Positions 27,737-35,089 of a stretch of 64,000 nt of DNA are shown in pieces. Positions within the stretch are counted from its first letter, which is position 1. Each line of letters starts with the position of its first letter. Location of the stretch: contig JAMIFM010000008.1 in the NCBI GenBank assembly GCA_035906255.1, positions 47,897-111,896 of the forward strand. The letters are read 5' to 3'. This DNA is from SB11 sp035906255. Lineage in GTDB: Bacteria > Bacteroidota > Bacteroidia > UBA8524. Below the pieces are notes generated by a model. It searched no databases, had not been told where the DNA came from, and worked only from the letters and a program-made list of their open reading frames with translations. The position numbers were made by a program, and so were the translations under genes.

Positions 27737-27958
27737 AAAAAGCCTTGTTTCAATAGATTCCCGTCTTCGCGGCAATGACTGCACCCTGTCATTCTGAACG
27801 ATAGCGAAGAACCTTATTACACAGTGCTTACAAAGCGAGAAGATGCTTCCTGCGTCAGCATGACAATAGTTTCCTCGTCATTGCGAGGTCTCCCGAAGCA
27901 ATCCGTTTGTAGCTGTTTCATCGGGATTGCTTCACTATCACTTAATCTATATTTTTTT

Positions 27959-28074
27959 AACTCACCCCCGAAAAAGTATTAGCCCGACGTTCCCATAGTC
28001 GCCCCTCTCTAATTGCAATTAGAGAGGGGAAACGTTGTGTAATTCCACAATTATTTAGCAGTCAGGGGTGAGTT
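27959..28074 (-). repeat. MITE-like repeat, family B, copy 4 (inverted)
   Basis: 116 bp, nearly identical to copy 3, 339 bp further on, in the same orientation as copy 3. Confidence 0.7.
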
Positions 28075-28213
28075 AAAAAGCCTTGTTTCAATAGATTCCC
28101 GTCTTCGCGGGAATGACTGCACCCTGTCATTCTGAGCGATAGCGAAGAACCTTATTACACAGTGCTTACAACGCAAGAAGATGCTTCCTGCGTCAGCATG
28201 ACAATAGTTTCCT

Positions 28214-28323
28214 CGTCATTGCGAGGTCTCCCGAAGCAATCCGTTTGTAGCTGTTTCATCGGGATTGCTTCACTATCCTTAATCTACATTCCTTTACTTT
28301 TGATTATTCCGTTCGCAATGACG
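28214..28323 (-). repeat. MITE-like palindromic repeat, family A (complete, inverted)
   Basis: 110 bp with both termini CGTCATTGCGA and TCGCAATGACG and the inner GAAGCAATCC / GGATTGCTTC pair; the reverse-orientation counterpart of the copy at 1831-1942. Confidence 0.7.
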
Positions 28324-28434
28324 ATAGTCGGGTGTGGTGGTTTCCTGAGCCTGTCGAAGAGGCTGGTGTAATAGTTGTTAATTTTTGTTATGCCTTGTTA
28401 TTACTGTTGTTTCGTCGAATAAGTGGTTTTTACA

Positions 28435-28467
28435 TTTGTTACTTTTTGCCACATATTGTTACATTTG
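28435..28467 (+). promoter_or_regulatory. Candidate integrase promoter
   Basis: TTTG at 28435-28438, 21 bases, TACATTTG at 28460-28467. A second overlapping candidate uses TTG 28407-28409 and TACATTTG 28431-28438. The predicted start point falls inside the putative left attachment repeat, so the promoter belongs to the flank and not to the island. Confidence 0.45.
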
Positions 28468-28468
28468 T

Positions 28469-28485
28469 TGTACCTATGTTGTACC
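28469..28485 (+). other. Candidate left attachment repeat (attL)
   Basis: TGTACCTATGTTGTACC, identical to 54182-54198. Internally it contains TTGTACC, a 4-base gap and TTGTACC (with the T at 28468), the layout of two core-type recombinase binding sites. Confidence 0.55.
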
Positions 28486-28519
28486 GATTTAGGGTGCAAC
28501 ATGGGGTAAACAGCAAACT

Positions 28520-29755
28520 ATGGCATCTATAAAAATACTATTAAGAACTTCAAAAACACTGGCTGACGGTACACACCCTATTGTTATAAGGGTGACGGTC
28601 AACCGCAAATCAAAGTTTATTTTTACAGGGAAGACAGCGACAGTATCCCAATGGGATGCAACTGCGGGACTTACCAATAAGAAACATCCACTGCATAAAG
28701 ACCTGAACATTTATCTGAGCCAACGTATGTTGGATGCCCAAACGGAGTTATTAGGACTGGAACGTCAAAAAAAGGAGTTTTCAGCCGGAACTGTCCGTGA
28801 GATTATTAAAGACAATAAAACATCCATTACATTCTTTCAGTATTGTGATAAACTTCTAAAAGAGTTAAAGGAACAAGGTCGAATCGGAACCATGTGTACT
28901 TTCCGAACCGTCCGAAACTCAATCCTTCGTTTTACTAATAATAATCACAACTTGTTCTTCTCGGATATTGACAATTCCTTTTTGGTAAAATATGAACAGT
29001 ATTTAAAAGCCAACGGGGCTAAACAATCCTATATCAAAACTAATTTTAACAAACTTCGTTCCATGTGCGGGAAAGCAGTTATTGATAAAGTAATCAAAAA
29101 GGCAGACCACCCTTTTTTGGAGTACAGCTTGAGCCATATACGCCCTGAATACCAGCATCGTTCCCTTGACAAAGACAAATTGGAAGCATTGCTTGCCTAT
29201 ACAGCCGAAGAAAGCAGCATTAAGCAGGAAACCATCAATTACTTTACCTTTTCCTATTACTGTTGGGGCATTAATTTCACAGACATGGCTAAACTGCAAT
29301 GGAAAAACATCTACAACGGCAGATTAGTGTACAACCGCTCTAAAACAGGGAAGCTCTACAATATATTATTGTTGGAACCTGCATTAAAAGTGTTGGAATA
29401 TTATAAACACCTGAAATACGGTACTCAAACCCTCCCCTCAGCAGAAGATTATGTTTTCCCTATCCTTGACCAAGTAAAATATAACACCCCGTCAAGAATT
29501 GAACACCGTATCGAGTTTAAACTTTCTGCCACTAATAAAAACCTTAAAGTCATCGCCAACGAACTGGAGCTTGGGGAGAACATTACATTTTATATGGCAA
29601 GGCATACTTTTGCCACCCAACTATTAAAAAAGGAGGTGGCCACCTCCAAAATCCAAAATATGTTGGGACACTCTACCGAACGTATGACACAAGTGTACCT
29701 AGACAGCTTCAAAAACGATGAATTGGACGAAGTTTCCAAACTGTTGGTAGGGTAA
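28520..29755 (+). CDS. Tyrosine-type site-specific recombinase/integrase
   Basis: 411 residues with the three-part layout of Bacteroidota integrases: an arm-DNA-binding domain (residues 1-90, ...GTHPIVIRVTVNRKSKFIFTG...), a SAM-like core-binding domain (about 100-210) and the catalytic domain. Visible catalytic positions: K in RSKTGKLY, R in YMARHTFATQ, H in MLGHSTERMTQ and the nucleophile Tyr in QVYLDSF. The first Arg of the usual R-K-H-R-H-Y set is not obvious: the box reads CWGINFTDMAKL with Trp where family relatives often have Arg. The IntDOT group is known to vary at this position. Next to the left repeat, reading into the island. Confidence 0.9.
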   Translation: MASIKILLRTSKTLADGTHPIVIRVTVNRKSKFIFTGKTATVSQWDATAGLTNKKHPLHKDLNIYLSQRMLDAQTELLGLERQKKEFSAGTVREIIKDNKTSITFFQYCDKLLKELKEQGRIGTMCTFRTVRNSILRFTNNNHNLFFSDIDNSFLVKYEQYLKANGAKQSYIKTNFNKLRSMCGKAVIDKVIKKADHPFLEYSLSHIRPEYQHRSLDKDKLEALLAYTAEESSIKQETINYFTFSYYCWGINFTDMAKLQWKNIYNGRLVYNRSKTGKLYNILLLEPALKVLEYYKHLKYGTQTLPSAEDYVFPILDQVKYNTPSRIEHRIEFKLSATNKNLKVIANELELGENITFYMARHTFATQLLKKEVATSKIQNMLGHSTERMTQVYLDSFKNDELDEVSKLLVG

Positions 29756-29781
29756 AACAAATCCCCAACAACGTGTTGTTG

Positions 29782-30122
29782 AAGCTAAAAACACGAAAAT
29801 GACTAATTATAAATTAGTTATGTAATTTATCAAAAAACACCGTGTTGCAGTTTTCCAACATGGTGTTGAAGCAGGGCTTACACAAAGTATTGTTTATTAG
29901 TAAAATGTAAAAAACAGTCGCCAACAACGCGTTGTTTTTTCAGGGGTTTAGCTACCTCCCCTTTGAAAAACACGACAACAGGTGTTTGTCGAAAAATTTA
30001 GTAAACGGGGGTACGTTTTTATGTTAATTGCGTTCTACTGTAAATAACCAGCTTAATAAACACCGTTGGTTTTTTACAATGATGATTACAGGATACACGA
30101 TTTTAAGGAAAGAGACCAAACT
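29782..30122. other. Non-coding stretch downstream of the integrase
   Basis: About 340 bases without a gene. It holds an inverted repeat AACACCGTGTTG / CAACATGGTGTT (29836-29867, one mismatch), the 16-nt word variant at 29922, and CGACAA...TTGTCG (about 29973-29991). No poly-T follows the hairpins, so none is a convincing terminator. Confidence 0.4.
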
Positions 30123-30554
30123 ATGAATTTACGCAACAACATTTTTGTTGAAGTGATGCACGCCCATTTCAACCATTTTCTGACGTACTATGGGGACGAT
30201 TTAAACAACAACGAGGCAGCAACACACGGTTATCCCGAAGGCTTTTTTAGCATCTTTGAGATGGTAACCGACCCTACCGAAGAAAAGCTAAAAGCCGTTA
30301 ATGACCGATTGGAGAAGCTGTTAGAGGAAAAGACCGACCATTTACCCCAGTTGGAGAACGCACCAAGACCACAGGTAAAGTACAATTCCATTATGGGAAT
30401 ACGGTTGAACCTGAAGCAAATTAAAGTCGGCCACCCTGATACAAGGGTAACCACAGTAACCTACCGCTACCAGTTTTACAAACTGTACTATGTAGCTCAA
30501 TTTCTATTAAGCCGGGATAAGAAAAAGAGAGTACACGTTTACACAACTATTTAA
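30123..30554 (+). CDS. Hypothetical protein, 5' part of a frameshifted gene
   Basis: 143 residues from the ATG at 30123 (MNLRNNIFVEVMHAHF); the frame is open further upstream from a TTG at 30066 but that is unlikely to be used. Mostly helical, with an acidic first half. The last residues (RVHVYTTI) look unlike the rest, whereas the -1 frame from 30521 continues with a natural helical sequence (TRLHNYLKVAQREIYPDIL) into the next ORF. I therefore think this and the next entry are one protein of about 296 residues. No family recognised; position after an integrase suggests an island maintenance or regulatory protein. Confidence 0.5.
   Translation: MNLRNNIFVEVMHAHFNHFLTYYGDDLNNNEAATHGYPEGFFSIFEMVTDPTEEKLKAVNDRLEKLLEEKTDHLPQLENAPRPQVKYNSIMGIRLNLKQIKVGHPDTRVTTVTYRYQFYKLYYVAQFLLSRDKKKRVHVYTTI
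30521..30527 (+). other. Candidate -1 frameshift heptamer G-AAA-AAG
   Basis: In the frame of the upstream ORF the sequence reads ..AAG AAA AAG AGA. A slip of -1 on AAA AAG at this point joins the two ORFs exactly. It fits the X-XXY-YYZ layout with G as the first base. It may instead be a one-base indel in a short A-run. Confidence 0.4.
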
Positions 30555-31012
30555 AAGTAGCACAACGAGAAATCTATCCTGACATCCTGCCTGAAAAACA
30601 ACAAAAATCGGAGCGACCTAAACAAGTAATTGAAAAACTTGATACGGTAGTATCGGTGAGCGATACAAAACCATCAGAGTTTACTTTACGCCGTCGGGTA
30701 ATTGCCATAATAAATATGTTAGGGGCATTGGGGGTGGACTTTTCAAGAACCGATTTAACCCAAACCGCAAAGTTCATTCATGTGATACTTGACAAAGAAT
30801 TGCCGTTCGATGAGGCAGGAAATCTTAAAATGAGTAACTCTCCGATTTACAAGATGGCCAAAACTTTGCACAGGGTGTCCATGTTTAGGCTAAAAACTGA
30901 ACTGCTTTCGGTGAAAAACCTATTCCAACAGTTCCCGACATCGCATGAAAAAACACCAATGCAGGAATTAATTAAACAACTGGAAATCAAATCAAAAGAA
31001 AGCCCCAAATAA
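30527..31012 (+). CDS. Hypothetical protein, 3' part of the frameshifted gene
   Basis: The frame is open from 30521; the first in-frame start-like codon is GTG at 30656 (118 residues from there), but coding character begins right at 30527. The C-terminal part (FTLRRRVIAIINMLGALGVDFSRTDLTQTAKFIHVILDKEL ... SPIYKMAKTLHR) is helical, basic and protein-like. The pattern faintly recalls RteC-type regulators of Bacteroides conjugative elements but I cannot support that identification. Ends 4 bases before the GGGGTGGG hairpin cluster. Confidence 0.45.
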   Translation, partial: ESTRLHNYLKVAQREIYPDILPEKQQKSERPKQVIEKLDTVVSVSDTKPSEFTLRRRVIAIINMLGALGVDFSRTDLTQTAKFIHVILDKELPFDEAGNLKMSNSPIYKMAKTLHRVSMFRLKTELLSVKNLFQQFPTSHEKTPMQELIKQLEIKSKESPK

Positions 31013-31015
31013 TAA

Positions 31016-31144
31016 ATGGGGTGGGTACATGGGGTAACCCGCCAAGATGGGGTGGGTAGGGGCTTACCCACCCCACGAACCTACCCCATGAAAATGACTA
31101 AAAATTGGGTGCAAAATATGGGGTAGGTTGGATACCCACCCCAT
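31016..31144. repeat. Nested G-rich/C-rich inverted repeats upstream of the HTH gene
   Basis: Outer arms ATGGGGTGGGTA (31016-31027) and TACCCACCCCAT (31133-31144), 12 bp perfect, enclose two hairpins: TGGGGTGGGTA/TACCCACCCCA (31048-31058, 31065-31075, six-base loop) and CCTACCCCAT/ATGGGGTAGG (31080-31089, 31118-31127). The region directly precedes the excisionase-like gene. It could be an operator cluster, a replication/nicking structure or a leader RNA. Confidence 0.7.
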
Positions 31145-31188
31145 GCACTTTTTCTTTTCAGATTTGCTGCACTTACTCGAAACCGAAT

Positions 31189-31500
31189 ATGGCAGCAAAT
31201 ACCCTCGACGACCTTTCCGAAAAATTAGATGCCCTTACCCGATTGGTTGCAGAAATGAACCAAAAGTTAATTGGTAAACCCCATCTAACAGACAAGCCTT
31301 TTACCGTAGAAGAGGCGGCCACCTATTTGTGCCTTTCAAAAAGCAGGTTGTATCATTTAACCTCTCAACGCGCACTTCCATTTTTTAAACGGGGACAAGC
31401 TACCCTTTTCCGTAAAGAGGAACTGGACAAATGGCTGCAATCCAAGCGTCAGAAATCAGCCGACGAAATCAGGGAAGATGCAAAAAAGTATCGGGGATAA
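31189..31500 (+). CDS. Excisionase-like helix-turn-helix protein
   Basis: 103 residues from the ATG at 31189; the longer frame from 31105 runs through the inverted repeats and is not protein-like. An N-terminal short coiled coil (LDDLSEKLDALTRLVAEMNQKL) precedes a MerR/excisionase-type winged HTH: FTVEEAATYLCLSKSRLYHLTSQRALPFFKRGQATLFRKEELDKWL, the classical 'helix_turn_helix_17' pattern of Bacteroidota mobile elements. It probably binds the island ends or its own promoter to direct excision or regulation. The nested repeat just upstream is a plausible binding site. Confidence 0.85.
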   Translation: MAANTLDDLSEKLDALTRLVAEMNQKLIGKPHLTDKPFTVEEAATYLCLSKSRLYHLTSQRALPFFKRGQATLFRKEELDKWLQSKRQKSADEIREDAKKYRG

Positions 31501-31522
31501 ACCACTCAACTACGTTTCAATC

Positions 31523-31696
31523 ATGGACAATACCAAGACATACACCTGTGTAGGCTGCAATACAGCTATCCAAGCTGAACCCGTCCTTATTTCATGGGTT
31601 TATCAGGTAAATACTGGTGTTTGCAATTGCCCGCATTGCACCCGTGTTTTTACGGTAATCCTTTCCCTCCCTTTAAAACCCAATAAAAAAGTATAA
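31523..31696 (+). CDS. Small zinc-ribbon protein
   Basis: 57 residues from the ATG at 31523. Two CxxC pairs (TYTCVGCNTAI and NCPHCTRVF) 30 residues apart make a minimal zinc ribbon. The gene is 22 bases after the HTH gene and likely in the same operon. Role unknown; small zinc ribbons in mobile elements often bind nucleic acid or partner proteins. Confidence 0.55.
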   Translation: MDNTKTYTCVGCNTAIQAEPVLISWVYQVNTGVCNCPHCTRVFTVILSLPLKPNKKV

Positions 31697-31698
31697 CT

Positions 31699-31785
31699 AT
31701 GGCTAAGAAAACCACTACGCCTGCATATAAGCAAATATACTTCGGTGCAATAATCAATGACCCCTCACAAGCAAGTGAACAATAA
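31699..31785 (+). CDS. Possible 28-residue peptide
   Basis: ATG at 31699, two bases after the preceding stop, reading MAKKTTTPAYKQIYFGAIIN and ending at TAA 31785. Only the tight spacing argues for translation. Confidence 0.25.
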   Translation: MAKKTTTPAYKQIYFGAIINDPSQASEQ

Positions 31786-31836
31786 GCAAGCGCAGGGGGC
31801 AGTTTGCCCCCTTTGCCGCTTGGAGTAGTTAAGTAT

Positions 31837-33180
31837 ATGCAACAGACTGAGGGTATCAAAATGTACACAGCAAAACCCCAACAACACGTTGTTTCAATGA
31901 AAACAGCCCACAATACACAAATTGACTCCATAGACGGGTTTGATTACCGCAGAATAGATATATCCGAAGTACGCAAACACCTCAACCAGTTTGTAAAAGA
32001 CATTAACACAAAAGCAACAAGCCCCAAAGAACGTATCCGGGGCGGGTTGTTCCTTACTTTGTTAAAAGTATGTGATGCCTATGTGCGCCAAAACAACCGA
32101 ATCGGGTGTTTAGTAACCAATCCCATACCCTGCCGCATGAACAATGTACGGTTAGCCCACCTTGTCAAAGTGGACAAACGCACCATTTTAAACCACCTTT
32201 CCAAGCTGGAGAAACTGGGCATAGTACACAAAACCTTTCGGGGGACAAAAGCCGATTACGAGTTAACTGTGCCAGCGTGGATTTTGTTGTACGACCCCAA
32301 AAACCCCAACAGCGTGTTGTTGGATACCCAACCCGTTCCCGCTTGTCCTGAAAATAGCGATAAAGCGAAAAATGTGCGCCAAAGCAATCTTGTAAACTCT
32401 TTAGAAAAGAGTAATACACGGTCAAATACCTGTGAATTGGGGGATAACGGGATAGAAGACAGCGGCCAGCCTCCGTTGTCGGCTGCGGAAGACAAAGCTC
32501 TTGGACTTTTCTCCTGTACACCCCTCAAAGCAGGTATGTTGGTGGAAAACCCACCCCTATCCACAATCGCAGTTCCTGAACAAAAATTGGGCGGCGGGGT
32601 GGCGGCCAAAAACTACCCCTTGTGGCAGTTGGCAATGGTGCAGGACTTTTACTGCTATGCTATCAGCACCCTATACCCTTACCACCAGTTTGACAGTGAA
32701 ACAGAGCGAAAAATCAAAAACAAGTTGTTTAGCCATGTATATGGTGGTTTTAGGGACAGTCTTACCCGTAAAGAATGGGAACTGTACCAGCAGAACCTTA
32801 TCCAACGGGTGAATTTGATAGCGGCATGGAAGGAGCGTCCGTTGCAAGGGGATAAAAACAAAAAATACCAAGAGGGTAAATTCTTAGTGAACCCAATTAC
32901 TTTTTTCGACAACAAATGCCCCTACGGCTTTATACAAACCGAGCAATGGTTGCTATTGCAATACAAACGAAAGGCACTGATAAAAGCGGAGTTGGAATTG
33001 GATAAGGTACGTAAAGAGATGTTAACCGACATCGACCGATTAAAGGTGTACCGAAAATGGGAAACCCGCTTTAAGAACAAAAAGCTGCCGGAAGCAGAAG
33101 TTATGTTTTACCACGCTATAGTGAACATTCAAAAACAATGGGCATTACAAAAACAACGTGTTGTTGCCTCAAATAACTAA
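31837..33180 (+). CDS. Winged-helix DNA-binding protein (possible replication or partition protein)
   Basis: 447 residues from ATG 31837; ATG 31861 is an equally good start (439 residues). Residues about 90-160 form a winged helix-turn-helix: RLAHLVKVDKRTILNHLSKLEKLGIVHKTFRGTKADYEL. A Ser/Asn/Pro-rich linker (about 175-250) separates it from a helical C-terminal domain rich in Lys and Trp. No catalytic motif visible. Three copies of the 16-nt island word lie inside its frame (31879, 32307, 33151); the last forms the codons of the C-terminus (RVVASNN). It may be the island's replication initiator or a regulator, but I do not recognise the family. Confidence 0.6.
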   Translation: MQQTEGIKMYTAKPQQHVVSMKTAHNTQIDSIDGFDYRRIDISEVRKHLNQFVKDINTKATSPKERIRGGLFLTLLKVCDAYVRQNNRIGCLVTNPIPCRMNNVRLAHLVKVDKRTILNHLSKLEKLGIVHKTFRGTKADYELTVPAWILLYDPKNPNSVLLDTQPVPACPENSDKAKNVRQSNLVNSLEKSNTRSNTCELGDNGIEDSGQPPLSAAEDKALGLFSCTPLKAGMLVENPPLSTIAVPEQKLGGGVAAKNYPLWQLAMVQDFYCYAISTLYPYHQFDSETERKIKNKLFSHVYGGFRDSLTRKEWELYQQNLIQRVNLIAAWKERPLQGDKNKKYQEGKFLVNPITFFDNKCPYGFIQTEQWLLLQYKRKALIKAELELDKVRKEMLTDIDRLKVYRKWETRFKNKKLPEAEVMFYHAIVNIQKQWALQKQRVVASNN

Positions 33181-33200
33181 CCCAATACATAAGTACAAAC

Positions 33201-33497
33201 ATGGAACCACACAAACATTTTATAAAGAAGCAACAGGAGTACAAAGTCCGTGCTAAATACAAACTGATACTCTACTTCAAAGACAAAGCACATTTACCCG
33301 AAGGAATGCAGCACACTACCTTGTTTTCGTGTGAGTATAGAGACAAGAAAGGAGATACAGGGTTGTATGCACTAAAAGGACTGGTAACGGGTCGTTTTAA
33401 AGGTACATTCTTAACCGCACTTATTTACGATAACCAAAAGGGAGTGCTGTTACACAAATGGGTGTTTAACGGTACAATAGATGAGAAACGGATATGA
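33201..33497 (+). CDS. Small hypothetical protein (intact copy of a duplicated gene)
   Basis: 98 residues, ATG at 33201. Basic N-terminus then a beta-rich body: YKLILYFKDKAHLPEGMQHTT, FSCEYRDKKGDTGLYALKGLVTGRFKGTF, LIYDNQKG. A decayed copy lies at about 36500-36770 with two in-frame stops. Located 20 bases after the winged-helix gene, with an island word in between. Unknown function. Confidence 0.6.
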   Translation: MEPHKHFIKKQQEYKVRAKYKLILYFKDKAHLPEGMQHTTLFSCEYRDKKGDTGLYALKGLVTGRFKGTFLTALIYDNQKGVLLHKWVFNGTIDEKRI

Positions 33498-33546
33498 TGC
33501 AACAACACGTTGTTGAGGGTTGGAAGTATTTGGGAACGATACCCCC

Positions 33547-33890
33547 ATGTACCGAATCGTATATTCCCAAGCACAAGGGTTGTCTTTCTTACTTCACCGA
33601 TTGATTGTGCAAGGATATGAAGCGTTACCATTGTTTCAGCACGGGCATACAGGGCAGCAGTGGTATTGATTGAACCATTGTACCAAAAGCTGCAAACACT
33701 TACCGAAAAAGCCGTTCTCAAAACAAAAGTCCATTGCCATCAATCAAAAAATGGCCGAGGGATAATGTTAGCCAACGAGCTTGGTTTTTTCAACAACGTG
33801 TTGTTGTTCTTTCAAGAACCAGTTAAAACATACTACGAGGGGGTGTTGTATTTATTGTATGAAGCGTTGACAAAACATTATCCCTTATAA
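33547..33890 (+). pseudogene. Remnants of two small ORFs in the duplicated segment
   Basis: A 40-residue frame at 33547-33669 (MYRIVYSQAQGLSFLLHRLI...) aligns with the decayed copy near 36833-36952 (HRIGYTYA*ALVRLLHLLIV*GYPAYHT). A second frame, 33621-33890, ends FFNNVLLFFQEPVKTYYEGV and aligns with the 36.93-37.06 kb region only if a frame change near 33725 is allowed (SIAINQK.AEG is in another frame). At least the second is therefore disrupted here too. The island word at 33791 encodes its NNVLL. Confidence 0.4.
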
Positions 33891-34007
33891 GCAACAAAGC
33901 AGGGCACTATTATACCCGACTTGTTGGTGTTCCTAACCCATTGAGTCAATGTTGACTTATCAATCAAGCTATGTTATAGTGGACAATAATAAACAGTAAA
34001 TACTATT

Positions 34008-34247
34008 ATGGAAAATAAAATTAAACTGACCTGTAAGAATTTAAGTACGTTAAAAGACGAATATGGAGTGTCACTTCACACAATGCGCAAATGGTTGCTG
34101 TCGGTAAATGGCCTAAAGGTAGAAGGAAGAGCAACGAGGAATTATACACCTAAAGTATCGGATATGATTAGAGCATTTAGGAAGTCCCAAGTAAACTCAT
34201 TAATTAAGTTCAAATTGGAATTCATAAAAGCGAATCTTGTTATGTAA
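34008..34247 (+). CDS. Small basic protein, possibly DNA-binding
   Basis: 79 residues. The core LSTLKDEYGVSLHTMRKWLLSV reads like a helix-turn-helix (GVS turn followed by a Lys/Trp recognition helix), then GRATRNYTPKVSDMIRAFRK. Its 3' end overlaps the end of the convergent membrane-protein gene by 48 bases. A candidate binder for the island's palindromic words, by inference only. Confidence 0.5.
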   Translation: MENKIKLTCKNLSTLKDEYGVSLHTMRKWLLSVNGLKVEGRATRNYTPKVSDMIRAFRKSQVNSLIKFKLEFIKANLVM

Positions 34248-35087
34248 AATTGGGTTGCTGTAAAAAAGCTGTACTTCATATTTACCAGTTTGAAACCCAA
34301 TAGTTCCCTGCTTCTCATAAAAAGCAAGAACAAACTCATTTCCAAAATTATTGTCAAATCGGATGCCCAGGTCATTTGCAATTTGCCCTTCGTGACGTAT
34401 TTCTACTAAAATACATTCAGACAAATTTTCACAGCTATTAAGCAATACAATTTGGTTTTTAAATTCATGAAGTTTTGAAGCCTTATTTGATTGTTTACCT
34501 TTATTATTAAAACCACCAATGATTTTACATGAAATTACCGCATTAAAGAATTTCAGTTCATTATAGTTTGCAAGCAATTGTTTGTATTTATCATTCAAAG
34601 TTTGATAATTTCTAGACATCTCTTCAACTTGTGCTTGAAGTTTAATAACATTCTCACTTTCTGAATTATACAACTCAATATACCTGCGTAAATTTTGGGT
34701 GTCATTAGAGAGCTGTTTTATTTTAGCCTCATAATCACTTAGGTTAGATTGTGCTTTTAATAAAGAACCTTGAATTTTATTAACAATCTCTTTTATCGAA
34801 TCTCTTTCATGAATAGCTTGATTAAACTCATCTTTTGACATTCCTGCTCGTGTTCTTAATACGTCGAGAGAGGATTCAAATTTTTCAGCTCTAATAGAGT
34901 CATTACGTTTCCCCTCAGATATTGCACTGACCAGTTCCTTATTAAATTCATTTTGACCTTTGATAAACTTATTGCCCTGAATAAAGGCGATAGCAATTAT
35001 AAGGAGAATAAAAATAATAATTAAGTACGGAAAAATAGCCCGATTAACTACCATTTTTGTTCTAATTGGGTTTTCTTCGTTATTCAT
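34200..35087 (-). CDS. Membrane-anchored coiled-coil protein
   Basis: 295 residues. A short cytoplasmic N-terminus with a transmembrane helix at about 15-35 (FPYLIIIFILLIIAIAFIQG), a long coiled coil at about 60-180 (heptads in IKEIVNKIQGSLLKAQSNL and VIKLQAQVEEMSRNYQTLNDKY), then a globular beta-type C-terminal domain of about 110 residues. It starts 2 bases after the upstream membrane protein, so the pair is an operon opposite to the rest of the island. Family unknown; the build suits a membrane sensor or an effector with an anchored domain. Confidence 0.6.
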   Translation of the reverse strand: MNNEENPIRTKMVVNRAIFPYLIIIFILLIIAIAFIQGNKFIKGQNEFNKELVSAISEGKRNDSIRAEKFESSLDVLRTRAGMSKDEFNQAIHERDSIKEIVNKIQGSLLKAQSNLSDYEAKIKQLSNDTQNLRRYIELYNSESENVIKLQAQVEEMSRNYQTLNDKYKQLLANYNELKFFNAVISCKIIGGFNNKGKQSNKASKLHEFKNQIVLLNSCENLSECILVEIRHEGQIANDLGIRFDNNFGNEFVLAFYEKQGTIGFQTGKYEVQLFYSNPILHNKIRFYEFQFELN

Positions 35088-35089
35088 AT

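Larger units (their letters stand above)
27446..28323. repeat. Tandem array of composite repeats, period about 340 bp
   Basis: Three successive units, each starting with family D (TTCTGAGCGATAGCGAAGAACC...GCATGACAATAG; at about 27448, 27788 and 28126), then a family A segment, then (in the first two) a family B element and a linker AAAGCCTTGTTTCAATAG. The unit order D-A-B is the mirror image of B-A-D at 22.3-22.9 kb. There is no gene; small ORFs here are repeat artefacts. Not a CRISPR: repeat units are long and spacers absent. Confidence 0.75.

Noticed and set aside
27446..28323. Regular repeats that could suggest a CRISPR array
   Set aside because: The period is about 340 bp and units are composites of palindromic elements without unique 30-40 bp spacers; no cas genes are near.
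28162..28532. Two overlapping plus-strand ORFs before the integrase
   Set aside because: They translate repeat families A and D and promoter sequence, with no protein-like composition.
30123..31012. Calling the frameshifted gene rteC
   Set aside because: Only a vague resemblance of the helical C-terminal half; no motif that I can recall with certainty.
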